Shown here one piece after another: positions 31,644-39,790 of a stretch of DNA of 42,727 nucleotides. The notes under the pieces are model-generated. The model was not told where the DNA came from and ran no database searches. It was given only the letters and a program-made list of their open reading frames with translations. Within the stretch, counting starts at the first letter, position 1. The number at the start of each line of letters is the position of its first letter. This stretch comes from Bacillota bacterium (lineage in GTDB: Bacteria; Bacillota; Bacilli; Desulfuribacillales; Desulfuribacillaceae): the NCBI GenBank assembly GCA_023388635.1, contig JAEWFW010000023.1, positions 1 to 42,727 of the forward strand, given 5' to 3'. Both the position numbers and the translations under genes were made by a program.

Positions 31644-33656
31644 TTAAGAATAATTTCTTTGGACTTTTTTCAATGTGAAATAAAACGATACTCCCAGTTC
31701 TGTATTTACCGCACCAAAACGGCTTTCGTGTAATTCAAGAATGTTTTTCACAATTGCTAATCCCAATCCTGTACCACCCGTTTTACGATCTCGCGCTTTT
31801 TCAATCCGATAGAAACGATCCCATATCTTCGTCAGTTCAGCTTCTGGAATATGCGCACCCGTATTTTCAATATATATCAATACTTCATCTGCCACGTCTT
31901 GAATGCCGACTTCAATGCGCCCATCAACCGGAGTGTGCCTAATGGCATTCCCAAGAATATTGGCAATGACTTGTTCAATTTTCCGTTTATCACCAATGGT
32001 GACAATCTCTTGGTCGCTAAAAGCGAGCGACAGGTCGATATCCTTTTCGTTAACTGTCTTTGAAATTCTCGCCTCTATATTTTTTATACTCTCTGCAATA
32101 TCAAATTCTGATAGTTCCAAAGTTTGCGTTTTCGATTCCAGCTTAGCCAGCTCCAACAAATCGAGTACGAGCTCATCCATCTTATCGACTTCATCCAGTA
32201 TGACATCCGTGTAATACGCTTTCTTTTCTTCCACTACGTTATCTTTAATCCCTTCCGCGAATGCTTTGATTACACCCAGTGGTGTTTTAAATTCATGGGA
32301 TACACTGGAGACAAATTCCTTTCGCATTTTCTCCAAATCACGTTCTTTTTCAATGTCAATTTGCAGTTGGCGGTTTGCCTCCTGCAAATTTGTCAAGCTC
32401 GTCTGCAGATTATTAGAAAGGTGATTCAAATTCTTCGCTAATGTACCCATCTCATCTTCCGATGTGACAGTGCATTCTTCTGAAAAATCGAGGCCCGCCA
32501 TTTTAGTCGCGACACGATTCATATTGATTAATGGACGAGAAATGACTCTTGAAAAGAACAGCGAAGCCCCTATGACCAATAGCAACGCAAGCAAGAAAAC
32601 ATAGACGTAAAAATTGTTCATTGCAGCAACTGCTTCCCCGACCGGTTGTAAGGAGGTAATTGCAAACACATACTCCTGCATTCCTGCTTCCGTGACGATC
32701 GGCTTGACAAAGGCAAGGTTATCAATGTCGTTGTTTTGTGCATTATAGTGAAACGAGTAAATATCATTATCACTGTCATCTGATATTTGATCGCTTTGCG
32801 TCTGCCAGATCCAATGTTGAATAGAAGACCATAGCAAATTGTTGCTATAGTTTGATATTTGCTCAATTTTTGAGGGTAAATTCATATCGATAATCGTCCC
32901 GGCAATTTTCTCCGCCTGAATAGATTTTACTTGAAATGGCGCCGCTCGCGTAATTTTCATAACCGATTCATTGGGTATTTGCACAATTGCTTCATCAAGC
33001 ATTTGCTCAACTGTTTCGATGTGTATTTGCTCATCGCTGCCTTCCACAACTTTTATTGATTCTTGACTGTCGATCATCCCCGATATTTGAAAATCCAGCA
33101 ATTCACCCACGACTCCGCTTTGCAAATGAATCGATACATTGTCTCCCACTGTATTAAAAAACTGGCGCGGGATATTACCTTCCCATTTTTGCTGCCCACT
33201 TTCTATACTAAATAGAGCTGCCATCGCGGTCTGATCATAATTGAGAAAACCCTCCACAGCAATCTCCGAACCATTCGTCAATTTAAGATTGCGAAAATTG
33301 TTTAACTGAGCAATTCCGTTTAAAGGAATTCTCAGTGTTTTTTCTTCATCCGTCAAAATTGTAATATAGTACATCGGCGTATATTTGACGCTGCCATACC
33401 GATCCAGTACTGCGATCTGAGCGTTATTTTTATTGGTAAACTCATTCACATGCTCAATAATTTGCTGTTCATCCCAAGTTTCTTGAGCATAAGCGCCAGA
33501 AAAATTGTCAATATTCTTTTCCAATACTGATATTTTATGCTTCAAATAAAACGTCTCAAAAAAAAGTGATTGCCCCAAAATAACCGCACCTAAAAACAAT
33601 GAAAATACTAGAGAAAATACAATAAATAATTTGCCTGTGATACCCATATGTTTCAT
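31644..33656 (-). CDS. Sensor histidine kinase
   Basis: This is a 670-residue membrane kinase. One helix (about 10-30), a long extracytoplasmic sensor region (about 31-345), a second helix (about 346-368) and a HAMP domain (about 369-422) precede a coiled coil, a HisKA domain with SVSHEFKTPLGV (phospho-His) and an ATPase domain with NAIRHTPVDGRI, DRFYR and TGGTGLGLAIVKNI. The sensor part is unusually long and unassigned. The gene begins directly after the stop of its OmpR-type response regulator gene. It is in the style of envelope-stress or peptide-sensing kinases of Firmicutes. Confidence 0.92.
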   Translation of the reverse strand: MKHMGITGKLFIVFSLVFSLFLGAVILGQSLFFETFYLKHKISVLEKNIDNFSGAYAQETWDEQQIIEHVNEFTNKNNAQIAVLDRYGSVKYTPMYYITILTDEEKTLRIPLNGIAQLNNFRNLKLTNGSEIAVEGFLNYDQTAMAALFSIESGQQKWEGNIPRQFFNTVGDNVSIHLQSGVVGELLDFQISGMIDSQESIKVVEGSDEQIHIETVEQMLDEAIVQIPNESVMKITRAAPFQVKSIQAEKIAGTIIDMNLPSKIEQISNYSNNLLWSSIQHWIWQTQSDQISDDSDNDIYSFHYNAQNNDIDNLAFVKPIVTEAGMQEYVFAITSLQPVGEAVAAMNNFYVYVFLLALLLVIGASLFFSRVISRPLINMNRVATKMAGLDFSEECTVTSEDEMGTLAKNLNHLSNNLQTSLTNLQEANRQLQIDIEKERDLEKMRKEFVSSVSHEFKTPLGVIKAFAEGIKDNVVEEKKAYYTDVILDEVDKMDELVLDLLELAKLESKTQTLELSEFDIAESIKNIEARISKTVNEKDIDLSLAFSDQEIVTIGDKRKIEQVIANILGNAIRHTPVDGRIEVGIQDVADEVLIYIENTGAHIPEAELTKIWDRFYRIEKARDRKTGGTGLGLAIVKNILELHESRFGAVNTELGVSFYFTLKKVQRNYS

Positions 33657-34334
33657 TTATTTCACCTCAAATTTGTACCCCGAACCGATCACAGTTGCGA
33701 TATGGCACGCTTTATCTTGTAACTTGCTGCGTAGCTTTTTAATATGTGTATCCACCACTCTAGTGTCACCAAAGAAATCATAACCCCATACGCGATCGAG
33801 AATCGCTTCCCGCGACAGAACGATGTTCTTGTTTTCCATTAAATATAAAAGCAACTCATATTCCTTAGGTGTAAGATCGATATAATTGCGGTCAATCCTG
33901 ACAGTGCGCGATAATGGATGTACTTCTATACCGTGATAACTGACTATGCCATCTTCCAGACCGACAGCTCCCTCGGCACGTTTTAGCAGACTTTTCGACT
34001 TCGCTACGAGAATTTTCGGGCTGAATGGTTTCGTCACATAATCGTCTGCGCCTAGTTCATACCCCATTAATTTATCATCTTCCTCGGCTCGCGCAGTCAG
34101 CATAATGATCGGCACCGATGATGTTTTTCGCATGCGCTTGCAAACTGACCATCCATCTACATGCGGCAGCATAATATCGAGAATCACCAAATCAATTTCG
34201 TTATTTTGAAAATAATCAAGCGCTTGTCTCCCATCGTACGCCTGATAGATTACAAATCCTTCTCTAGCGAAATAATCCGATGTTATTTCCATGATTCGTT
34301 GGTCGTCTTCTACTAAAAGAATTTGTTTCCCCAT
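33657..34334 (-). CDS. OmpR/PhoB-family response regulator
   Basis: This is a 225-residue response regulator. The receiver domain (about 1-118) has acidic residues VEDD, phospho-Asp in LVILDIMLP, the Thr in MLTARAEE and the Lys in YVTKPFSP. A winged-helix DNA-binding domain (about 130-224) has LTPKEYELLLYLMENK and VDTHIKKLRSKL. The start is the ATG at 34334, with AGGAGG about six bases upstream; an in-frame start 12 codons earlier lacks a site. It pairs with the kinase gene that follows without a gap. The upstream region has a partly palindromic AT-rich stretch with a TATAAT. Confidence 0.94.
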   Translation of the reverse strand: MGKQILLVEDDQRIMEITSDYFAREGFVIYQAYDGRQALDYFQNNEIDLVILDIMLPHVDGWSVCKRMRKTSSVPIIMLTARAEEDDKLMGYELGADDYVTKPFSPKILVAKSKSLLKRAEGAVGLEDGIVSYHGIEVHPLSRTVRIDRNYIDLTPKEYELLLYLMENKNIVLSREAILDRVWGYDFFGDTRVVDTHIKKLRSKLQDKACHIATVIGSGYKFEVK

Positions 34335-34441
34335 TACGTGCCTCCTATGTAACAATTGAAAGATTGCCAAGTATATGACAATAGCACCTGCCTATATTAT
34401 ATAATAAGCGGTGCTTTGTCGATATGGATATCCTATCCTTT

Positions 34442-35146
34442 TTACTGTGGTAACGTCACTGTGTATCCGTTTGCCTGAATTTCTTTGGCAAAAAACAGGC
34501 GCATTATTTCACTGTTATCAAAATTAAATATACGTTCGGTCATTTCTTCAGCAATTTCTCCAGTTTCTATGACTCTCACTTGGAAGACATCTTCTGCGGC
34601 ATTCAACGACCCCTCTGCTGTGTTTGCGTTAAAGAATTTATATTGAACATTTAGCGGCAATTTTTCTGCATTTTCTTCAATAACAAATTCTGTATCTACT
34701 GTTGTGGCATCGATTGCAAGTGGTTTTTCCGACATAGATACCATCACCGACTTAAACATATCTGCTTTTTTCGCCGAGATCTTTGAACCTACTTGCAAAT
34801 CCAGCTTTTGGAAATCATCCAATTCCTTAAATGCTGTGATGGGAATCGTATACAAAGTGCCATTCTCGGTTTTTACTTTTAAAGAAAATTCATCAATTGC
34901 TTCTACCGTTCCTTCGATCTCTTGGGTCTCATTTGCTATTGCTAGAGTTCCCACTTCCTGGTCTGCTTGTACGTGAAAACGAACTGTGCCTGCATCCACT
35001 TTGGCAGTTTCCAGTGCTTGAATCGGTTTTGTTTGTACAAATGATCGTGTTTGGGTGTCAATTTTTGTTTCAGCATTCGCGACAGAAACGGATGAAATTA
35101 ACGCCAATGTTAATGCCCATGATGTGATTAGAGTTTGTTTTTTCAT
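34442..35146 (-). CDS. Secreted protein of unknown function
   Basis: This protein of about 234 residues has a signal peptide (KKQT, hydrophobic core, cut after ANA near residue 26). The mature part is beta-rich: a small barrel-like segment (about 75-105; EGTVEAIDEFSLKVKTENG) followed by a region ending in FFAKEIQANGYTVTLPQ. No known family is recognised. It lies 107 bases upstream of the response regulator gene on the same strand and may be a target or partner of that system. The ATG at 35146 is chosen for its distance of eight bases from AGGAGGT; an ATG two codons earlier is too close. Confidence 0.7.
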   Translation of the reverse strand: MKKQTLITSWALTLALISSVSVANAETKIDTQTRSFVQTKPIQALETAKVDAGTVRFHVQADQEVGTLAIANETQEIEGTVEAIDEFSLKVKTENGTLYTIPITAFKELDDFQKLDLQVGSKISAKKADMFKSVMVSMSEKPLAIDATTVDTEFVIEENAEKLPLNVQYKFFNANTAEGSLNAAEDVFQVRVIETGEIAEEMTERIFNFDNSEIMRLFFAKEIQANGYTVTLPQ

Positions 35147-35221
35147 ATTCATTACCTCCTATGTTAATTTAGCTTCTCCTTTATTTTAATGACTGGTTGT
35201 GTACTTCATGTGTCCTCGGTT

Positions 35222-35253
35222 TGTCAAAAATTTGCACATTCACCCCGTAACAG
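35222..35253 (-). promoter_or_regulatory. Shared motif next to a TTGACA box (copy 1)
   Basis: On the minus strand CTGTTACGGGGTGAATGTGC and two further bases (35232-35253) sit four bases upstream of a perfect TTGACA (35222-35227). A near-identical copy is at 36259-36280 before the next gene. Position beside the -35 box suggests an activator site. Confidence 0.5.
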
Positions 35254-35272
35254 AATTAGCTATTATGTGAAA

Positions 35273-35308
35273 TTAAAAATTCGCCGACTCTTTTGAATCG
35301 ACGAATTT
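35273..35308 (-). terminator. Terminator after the FlxA-like gene
   Basis: On the minus strand AAATTCGTCGATTC (35295-35308) pairs with GAGTCGGCGAATTT (35277-35290), counting two G-U pairs, with loop AAAA and a short T-run after it. It lies about 60 bases past the stop. Confidence 0.75.
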
Positions 35309-35370
35309 GCCTATGCACTGGGGAATATCTGATAACATCTTCTCGCATTTATTAACAATCTGCACTTGTT

Positions 35371-36123
35371 TTAGAGCTTCAAATCAACCGACACATATCC
35401 CATTTTTCGGTTCGCTTCGTCTACTGTGCCTTCTTTCTTCTCCTGATTCTTAACAAGACTTGTATCGGAATCATGTTTATTCGCACTTTTCTCTTTATCT
35501 GCTTCTTGCTCGTCTGATTTCTCAGTTGCGGATTTTTCCAAGTCTTCGGTAGGCTTGTTGATATTAGAAATCTGTTCCATGATATTGGAGGTTGCGCTGC
35601 TTATTCTTTCCTGTAAATTCGCAAGTTCTGCTTCTTTATGCTCAGTAGAGATGCCTCTCCTTTTATCCAGCTTAATCTCACTCTCCAGAACCCTAGACTG
35701 TCCTTCCATTCCGCTTTTCACTGCGCTCATATTTCTCACCTGTGACATGGCTGTACTTGCACTGACGATTCCCTGCATCGAAGCAATTCCCGTACTTCCA
35801 GAATTGTCTGCCTGTGAATTGAGCGACGGCTGTTGTTTTTTTGCCTCTTGAATTTTCTGTTCTCTCTGCTCTTTTTGCATCTCAATTTGTCGCTGCATAG
35901 CTTGTTTATTCAAATCTTGGAGCTGTTGCTGCAATTCTTTTCTTTTATCCGCCTTTTGCTCTAATGACATATCTTCGTTTTCAGACAATTTCTGCATCTG
36001 CTCCTGCACACTGACAATCTGGTTCTGAATGGACGTTAAACGGCTGTCCTGTTTCGAAGTCAATCCTGTCTGCATAGAGCGAATTTGTGTAGTATTTGCC
36101 TGAATGACATTTGCAATCTTCAT
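35371..36123 (-). CDS. FlxA-like coiled-coil protein
   Basis: This 250-residue, highly charged and Gln-rich protein is without signal peptide or membrane segment. Residues about 25-100 form a coiled coil with the SVQEQMQKLSENEDMS and RKELQQQLQDLNKQ pattern of the FlxA-like family. A second helical region (about 150-190) and an acidic/basic Lys-Glu tail follow. In E. coli flxA belongs to the FliA (sigma-28) regulon; here a sigma-28-like promoter precedes the gene, which agrees. Its role is undefined. GGGAGGG lies before the ATG. Confidence 0.72.
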   Translation of the reverse strand: MKIANVIQANTTQIRSMQTGLTSKQDSRLTSIQNQIVSVQEQMQKLSENEDMSLEQKADKRKELQQQLQDLNKQAMQRQIEMQKEQREQKIQEAKKQQPSLNSQADNSGSTGIASMQGIVSASTAMSQVRNMSAVKSGMEGQSRVLESEIKLDKRRGISTEHKEAELANLQERISSATSNIMEQISNINKPTEDLEKSATEKSDEQEADKEKSANKHDSDTSLVKNQEKKEGTVDEANRKMGYVSVDLKL

Positions 36124-36200
36124 CGCTATATCCCTCCCTATTACTATATATTTACGGCTAATTTATACAATAAGATGCACTCTCTTGCTTATTGCTTTAT

Positions 36201-36228
36201 ATATCGGACTCACGACCCCAAAAATTGA
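36201..36228 (-). promoter_or_regulatory. Sigma-28-like (flagellar) promoter of the FlxA-like gene
   Basis: On the minus strand TCAA (36225-36228) and GTCCGATAT (36201-36209) are 15 bases apart. The -10 part matches the CCGATAT core of sigma-D/FliA promoters and the -35 part matches three of four bases of TAAA. It lies about 80 bases upstream of the start. Confidence 0.5.
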
Positions 36229-36258
36229 TAGCGACTTTTGAATCATCCCATTGAAAGA

Positions 36259-36280
36259 TTGCACATTTACCCCGTAACAG
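36259..36280 (-). promoter_or_regulatory. Shared motif (copy 2)
   Basis: The motif CTGTTACGGGGTAAATGTGC plus two bases, read on the minus strand, differs at one position from the copy at 35232-35253. It lies about 30 bases upstream of the sigma-28-like promoter and 136 bases before the FlxA-like start. Confidence 0.5.
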
Positions 36281-36331
36281 GGTCAACCATTTTGCCATAG
36301 CTTATATTACATACTTTGATTTCTATCCGAT

Positions 36332-36412
36332 GACTAACCGCCACTAAGACGTAGCGGTTAGTCCCTGGATAAGTGCGACTAGATTCAGATGGGATGAAAA
36401 TTCCACCTGAAT
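36332..36412 (+). promoter_or_regulatory. Two-hairpin leader before the glycan operon
   Basis: Hairpin 1 pairs GACTAACCGC (36332-36341) with GCGGTTAGTC (36354-36363), perfect over ten pairs. Hairpin 2 pairs GATTCAGATGG (36382-36392) with CCACCTGAATC (36402-36412), with one mismatch. The linker CCTGGATAAGTGCGACTA joins them. No T-run follows either, so these are not simple terminators. They end about 20 bases before the GGGGGGG ribosome site of the glycosyltransferase gene. The class is unassigned; a regulatory RNA or the structured end of a lost IS200/IS605-type element are both possible. Confidence 0.5.
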
Positions 36413-36443
36413 CAAATCTTACTTTACATTGGGGGGGAACAGC

Positions 36444-37454
36444 GTGTCTGAAAAGCCCTTAGTGACAATCGGCATCATTCATTACAATAACAAACAGTTT
36501 CTGGATAAATGTCTTGCATCCTATCTCAATCAAACCTATAGAAATCTTGAAATTATTATTATCGACGATTGTTCAAACGACGGTTCACAAGAGTATTTGC
36601 AAGCATTGGCGGCTGAACACGAACAAATCCGCTGTATCTATCACGAGCAAAACAGCGGTGGTCCCTCACTGGCAATTCAGGAGATTATTGAGCACGCCAA
36701 CGGAAAATACTTTCAATGGATTGCCTCAGATGACTTTGTAGAGTTAGATGCAATCGACAAATTTGTCAATTTCATGGAATCTACGGACAACGACTATGTA
36801 TATTGCAATTTTAAAATCGTCAATCAGCATCACGCTATAACAAACTATTGGAACTATAAGACGCCTACCCACAATCAAATAGTACAACATATTTTCAATC
36901 ATTGTTCTGGCATCATCCCGATGAACGGGTTATACCGAACTGACTTTTTTCGCAAACACCGGCTAACTTGGATCATCTATCAAGGCAATGACTATTCCAG
37001 CGATACGCTCAATTCCCTGCACTTTATCCGGTACGGCATGCGCTATGGTATGCTTCCCGAGCACTTGATTAACTACCGCATCCATGAACATAACGGCTCC
37101 CATAATCTCAGCAAACGCATTAAGACATCGCTGTCGGTCTATAACTTTATCATTGAAAACTTCGACGAATCTATCTATTTCCCGTCAATCGACTGGGATA
37201 ACCAAAGCAATCGCGAACAGATGAAAAACTATCAGCTCGCTTTATTTTTTTATGAACGAATCAGGGAAATGCTGCAATTGCAGCGAGTTCCAAAATATAT
37301 TAAATACACAATTTCACAGCAAGAACTTTCGCAAGCCGTAAAACCCTACATTGAAACTGGGCTGATGTATGTATGTAAAGGGTTAGACACAGAAAATCCT
37401 TTCAGCACGCAATCGACCGCACTAAAACTTCAATACGAAAATCTACTCCAGTAA
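36444..37454 (+). CDS. Family 2 glycosyltransferase
   Basis: This is a protein of about 336 residues. The N-terminal GT-A fold (about 1-200) has VTIGIIHYNNKQFLDKCLAS, IIIIDDCSNDGS and the metal-binding ASDDF (DxD-type) motif, then a helical C-terminal region of about 130 residues. It transfers a sugar from a nucleotide sugar to an acceptor. The GTG start at 36444 is preferred: GGGGGGG lies about six bases upstream, whereas the upstream TTG overlaps that site. It heads a five-gene operon with FkbM methyltransferase and nucleotide-sugar genes, and the nearby flagellar-type gene suggests a flagellin or surface-glycan role. Its 3' end is duplicated. Confidence 0.88.
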   Translation: MSEKPLVTIGIIHYNNKQFLDKCLASYLNQTYRNLEIIIIDDCSNDGSQEYLQALAAEHEQIRCIYHEQNSGGPSLAIQEIIEHANGKYFQWIASDDFVELDAIDKFVNFMESTDNDYVYCNFKIVNQHHAITNYWNYKTPTHNQIVQHIFNHCSGIIPMNGLYRTDFFRKHRLTWIIYQGNDYSSDTLNSLHFIRYGMRYGMLPEHLINYRIHEHNGSHNLSKRIKTSLSVYNFIIENFDESIYFPSIDWDNQSNREQMKNYQLALFFYERIREMLQLQRVPKYIKYTISQQELSQAVKPYIETGLMYVCKGLDTENPFSTQSTALKLQYENLLQ

Positions 37455-37500
37455 ATTCAATAACAATTCAATACAAATATCTACTTCAACAAATTCAATA
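37429..37500. repeat. 34-bp tandem duplication at the glycosyltransferase 3' end
   Basis: Copies at 37429-37462 and 37467-37500 match at 29 of 34 positions. The first contains the last codons (reading LQYENLLQ then stop). The second would read IQYKYLLQQIQ and stop in its own frame, most differences being at third positions or the lost stop. A four-base gap puts the copies in different frames. Confidence 0.8.
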
Positions 37501-37540
37501 GATAACCCACACAAAAATTTTATTAAAAGGAATGTCATCT

Positions 37541-38680
37541 ATGCTAAATCAACTATATCAGGCGTTGTCCCAAGGAACAGATTTTTCCTTTGAACAATGC
37601 ATCGCATCTTTGCATCATAAGACTTTAATACTCTACGGCGCCGGAGGGGTCGGCAAACTTACGAGCGACATCCTGCTTGAGCAGGGGTGCCAAATCCGCT
37701 GTTTCGTCGACGATGCACCCGACAAACAGCATTCTTTCGTGAACGGAATAGAAGTGGTGAACTTAGAAACGATTCCCCCTACTACACAGGATACGATTGT
37801 GATCTGTATTCCGAATTTTACAAACGTACAACGGAAATTACGCGAACTTGGCTATCAAAATATTCTGTCACTGCCGCTATTGATGATCAAAGACGGCTTT
37901 TATTCCCATGCCCTGCTGCGAAAGCACCGGAGTTCAATTGTGACTGTTTATGACCTGCTCGCCGACAAGGCTTCCAAATTAGTCTTTACTCGTCTGATAA
38001 AACACCGGCTGACAATGGATTTTTCACTGATCCACGATATCGTAAGTCCCAAGCAATATTTTCCTGATGACTTAATTACTTTTCACAACAAAGAGTGTTT
38101 TGTCGATGGGGGCGCCTATCAGGGCGAGACAATTCGTGATTTTATCCAAGCAGTAAACGACAAATTTCTTTATATTTATGGATTTGAACCCGATAAGCAT
38201 AACTTTAAACAACTGCAATCATCGATACGAACGATAGCTCCTGAACAAATCGGCATCTGGAATGCCGGACTGCACAGTCAAGCCGGTGAAGCTAGCTTCT
38301 CCAGCCACGGCAACAGTTCTTCATCGATTTCCCATACAGGAAACGAGACGATTTCTTTGCTTGCGCTCGATGACCTTATAGCCCAGCACACCAAGCTGAC
38401 GAATCAGCCTGACCTGATGAGTCATCAAAGTGCAACAGTAAATCCACATATCCCTACTTATATCAAACTCGACATCGAAGGTGCCGAAGCGGCGGCACTC
38501 CATGGCATGCGACGAACAATCATAAATGACCGACCGCGGATTGCCGTATCTGTCTACCACAAACCGACCGACCTTTGGGAACTTCCTTTACTGCTTCACC
38601 GATTGATGCCGGAATACAAGCTATATATGCGTCACTACATGGAGGATCTCCATGAAACGGTCTGTTACGGTATCTGCTAA
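37541..38680 (+). CDS. FkbM-family methyltransferase with N-terminal nucleotide-binding domain
   Basis: This is a protein of about 379 residues. An N-terminal Rossmann-like domain (about 25-120) has LILYGAGGVGKLTSDIL and FVDDAP, as in sugar-modifying enzymes. The C-terminal FkbM methyltransferase domain (about 165-375) has FVDGGAYQGET, GFEPDKHNF and YIKLDIEGAEAAALHG. It would use S-adenosylmethionine to methylate a hydroxyl on a sugar of the glycan made by this operon. The ATG at 37541 is nine bases from AAAGGA, and the ATG at 37532 adjoins that site. Its stop TAA at 38678 almost touches the next gene's ribosome site. Confidence 0.87.
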   Translation: MLNQLYQALSQGTDFSFEQCIASLHHKTLILYGAGGVGKLTSDILLEQGCQIRCFVDDAPDKQHSFVNGIEVVNLETIPPTTQDTIVICIPNFTNVQRKLRELGYQNILSLPLLMIKDGFYSHALLRKHRSSIVTVYDLLADKASKLVFTRLIKHRLTMDFSLIHDIVSPKQYFPDDLITFHNKECFVDGGAYQGETIRDFIQAVNDKFLYIYGFEPDKHNFKQLQSSIRTIAPEQIGIWNAGLHSQAGEASFSSHGNSSSSISHTGNETISLLALDDLIAQHTKLTNQPDLMSHQSATVNPHIPTYIKLDIEGAEAAALHGMRRTIINDRPRIAVSVYHKPTDLWELPLLLHRLMPEYKLYMRHYMEDLHETVCYGIC

Positions 38681-38694
38681 TGGAGGAGAACCGT

Positions 38695-39723
38695 ATGTTT
38701 ACAAAAACGCCTACGCTATTCGCAGGAAAGACGCTAATGATCACTGGTGGAACCGGTTCGTTCGGCAATGCCGTACTCCGTCGAATGATCGACACCGATA
38801 TCAAAGAAATACGCATTTTTAGCCGTGACGAAAAAAAACAAGAAGATATGCGCCATGAACTTTGCAATGACAAAGTCAAATTTTATCTCGGAGATGTCCG
38901 CAATTATCAATCGCTGTTCAACAGTTTGAAAGGCGTCGACTATGTATTTCACGCCGCAGCGCTGAAACAAGTCCCTTCCTGCGAGTTTTACCCGATGGAA
39001 GCCGTCCGCACCAACATCATCGGCACAGAGAACTTGCTGCAAGCGGCAATTGCCAATAGTATCAAAAGTGTCGTCGTGCTCAGCACAGATAAAGCCGTCT
39101 ATCCAATTAACGCCATGGGGATGTCGAAAGCGCTGTTAGAAAAAGTAATGGTCGCCAATTCACGGTATATCGACGACGGGCAAACGATTCTGACAGGCAC
39201 GCGTTACGGCAATGTCATGGCTTCCCGCGGCTCTGTGATTCCATTGTTCGTCAAACAAATCAAAGAAGGGCTGCCGCTAACCGTGACAGACCCAAATATG
39301 ACGCGTTTTATGATGTCACTCGACAATGCCATAAACCTCGTATTGTTTGCTTTTACCCATGCCAACCAAGGTGATTTGTTCGTACAAAAGGCTCCGGCTA
39401 CGACGATTGGTGAACTTGCCGACGCTTTGAAAGATATCTTCAACGCCGACAATCCAATTAAAATCGTCGGCACACGCCACGGCGAAAAACTATACGAAGC
39501 CTTAATGACGCGGGAAGAGATGGCAATTGCTGAAGATCTAGGAAATTATTATCGAATCCCCGCCGACAATCGCGATCTGAATTACGACAAATACATCAGC
39601 AGCGGTAAAAATATCTCTGCCGGTCTTGAAGATTACAATTCACACAATACCCACAGGCTCTCATACGAAGAGTTGAAGCAAATGCTGTTAGGGCTTGATT
39701 ACATTCAGCGAGAATTGCGTTGA
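38695..39723 (+). CDS. fnlA: UDP-GlcNAc 4,6-dehydratase/5-epimerase (FnlA/CapE/WbjB family)
   Basis: This is a short-chain dehydrogenase of about 342 residues. The N-terminal NAD(P) motif is TGGTGSFGNAVLRRMI (about residues 16-31). The active-site segment reads NAMGMSKALLEKVM, with Met in place of the usual catalytic Tyr, a hallmark of the FnlA/CapE branch, and FYPMEAVRTNIIGTENLL is conserved. This enzyme converts UDP-GlcNAc to a UDP-4-keto-6-deoxy-L-sugar, the first step to UDP-L-FucNAc, UDP-L-QuiNAc or relatives. GGAGGAG lies before the ATG at 38695. Confidence 0.9.
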   Translation: MFTKTPTLFAGKTLMITGGTGSFGNAVLRRMIDTDIKEIRIFSRDEKKQEDMRHELCNDKVKFYLGDVRNYQSLFNSLKGVDYVFHAAALKQVPSCEFYPMEAVRTNIIGTENLLQAAIANSIKSVVVLSTDKAVYPINAMGMSKALLEKVMVANSRYIDDGQTILTGTRYGNVMASRGSVIPLFVKQIKEGLPLTVTDPNMTRFMMSLDNAINLVLFAFTHANQGDLFVQKAPATTIGELADALKDIFNADNPIKIVGTRHGEKLYEALMTREEMAIAEDLGNYYRIPADNRDLNYDKYISSGKNISAGLEDYNSHNTHRLSYEELKQMLLGLDYIQRELR

Positions 39724-39790
39724 AGCAAGTTCTTAATGCAGGTGGAGAATTTTCACGCCAAGTTAGTCAGGTTAAATGGAGGAAAACATC

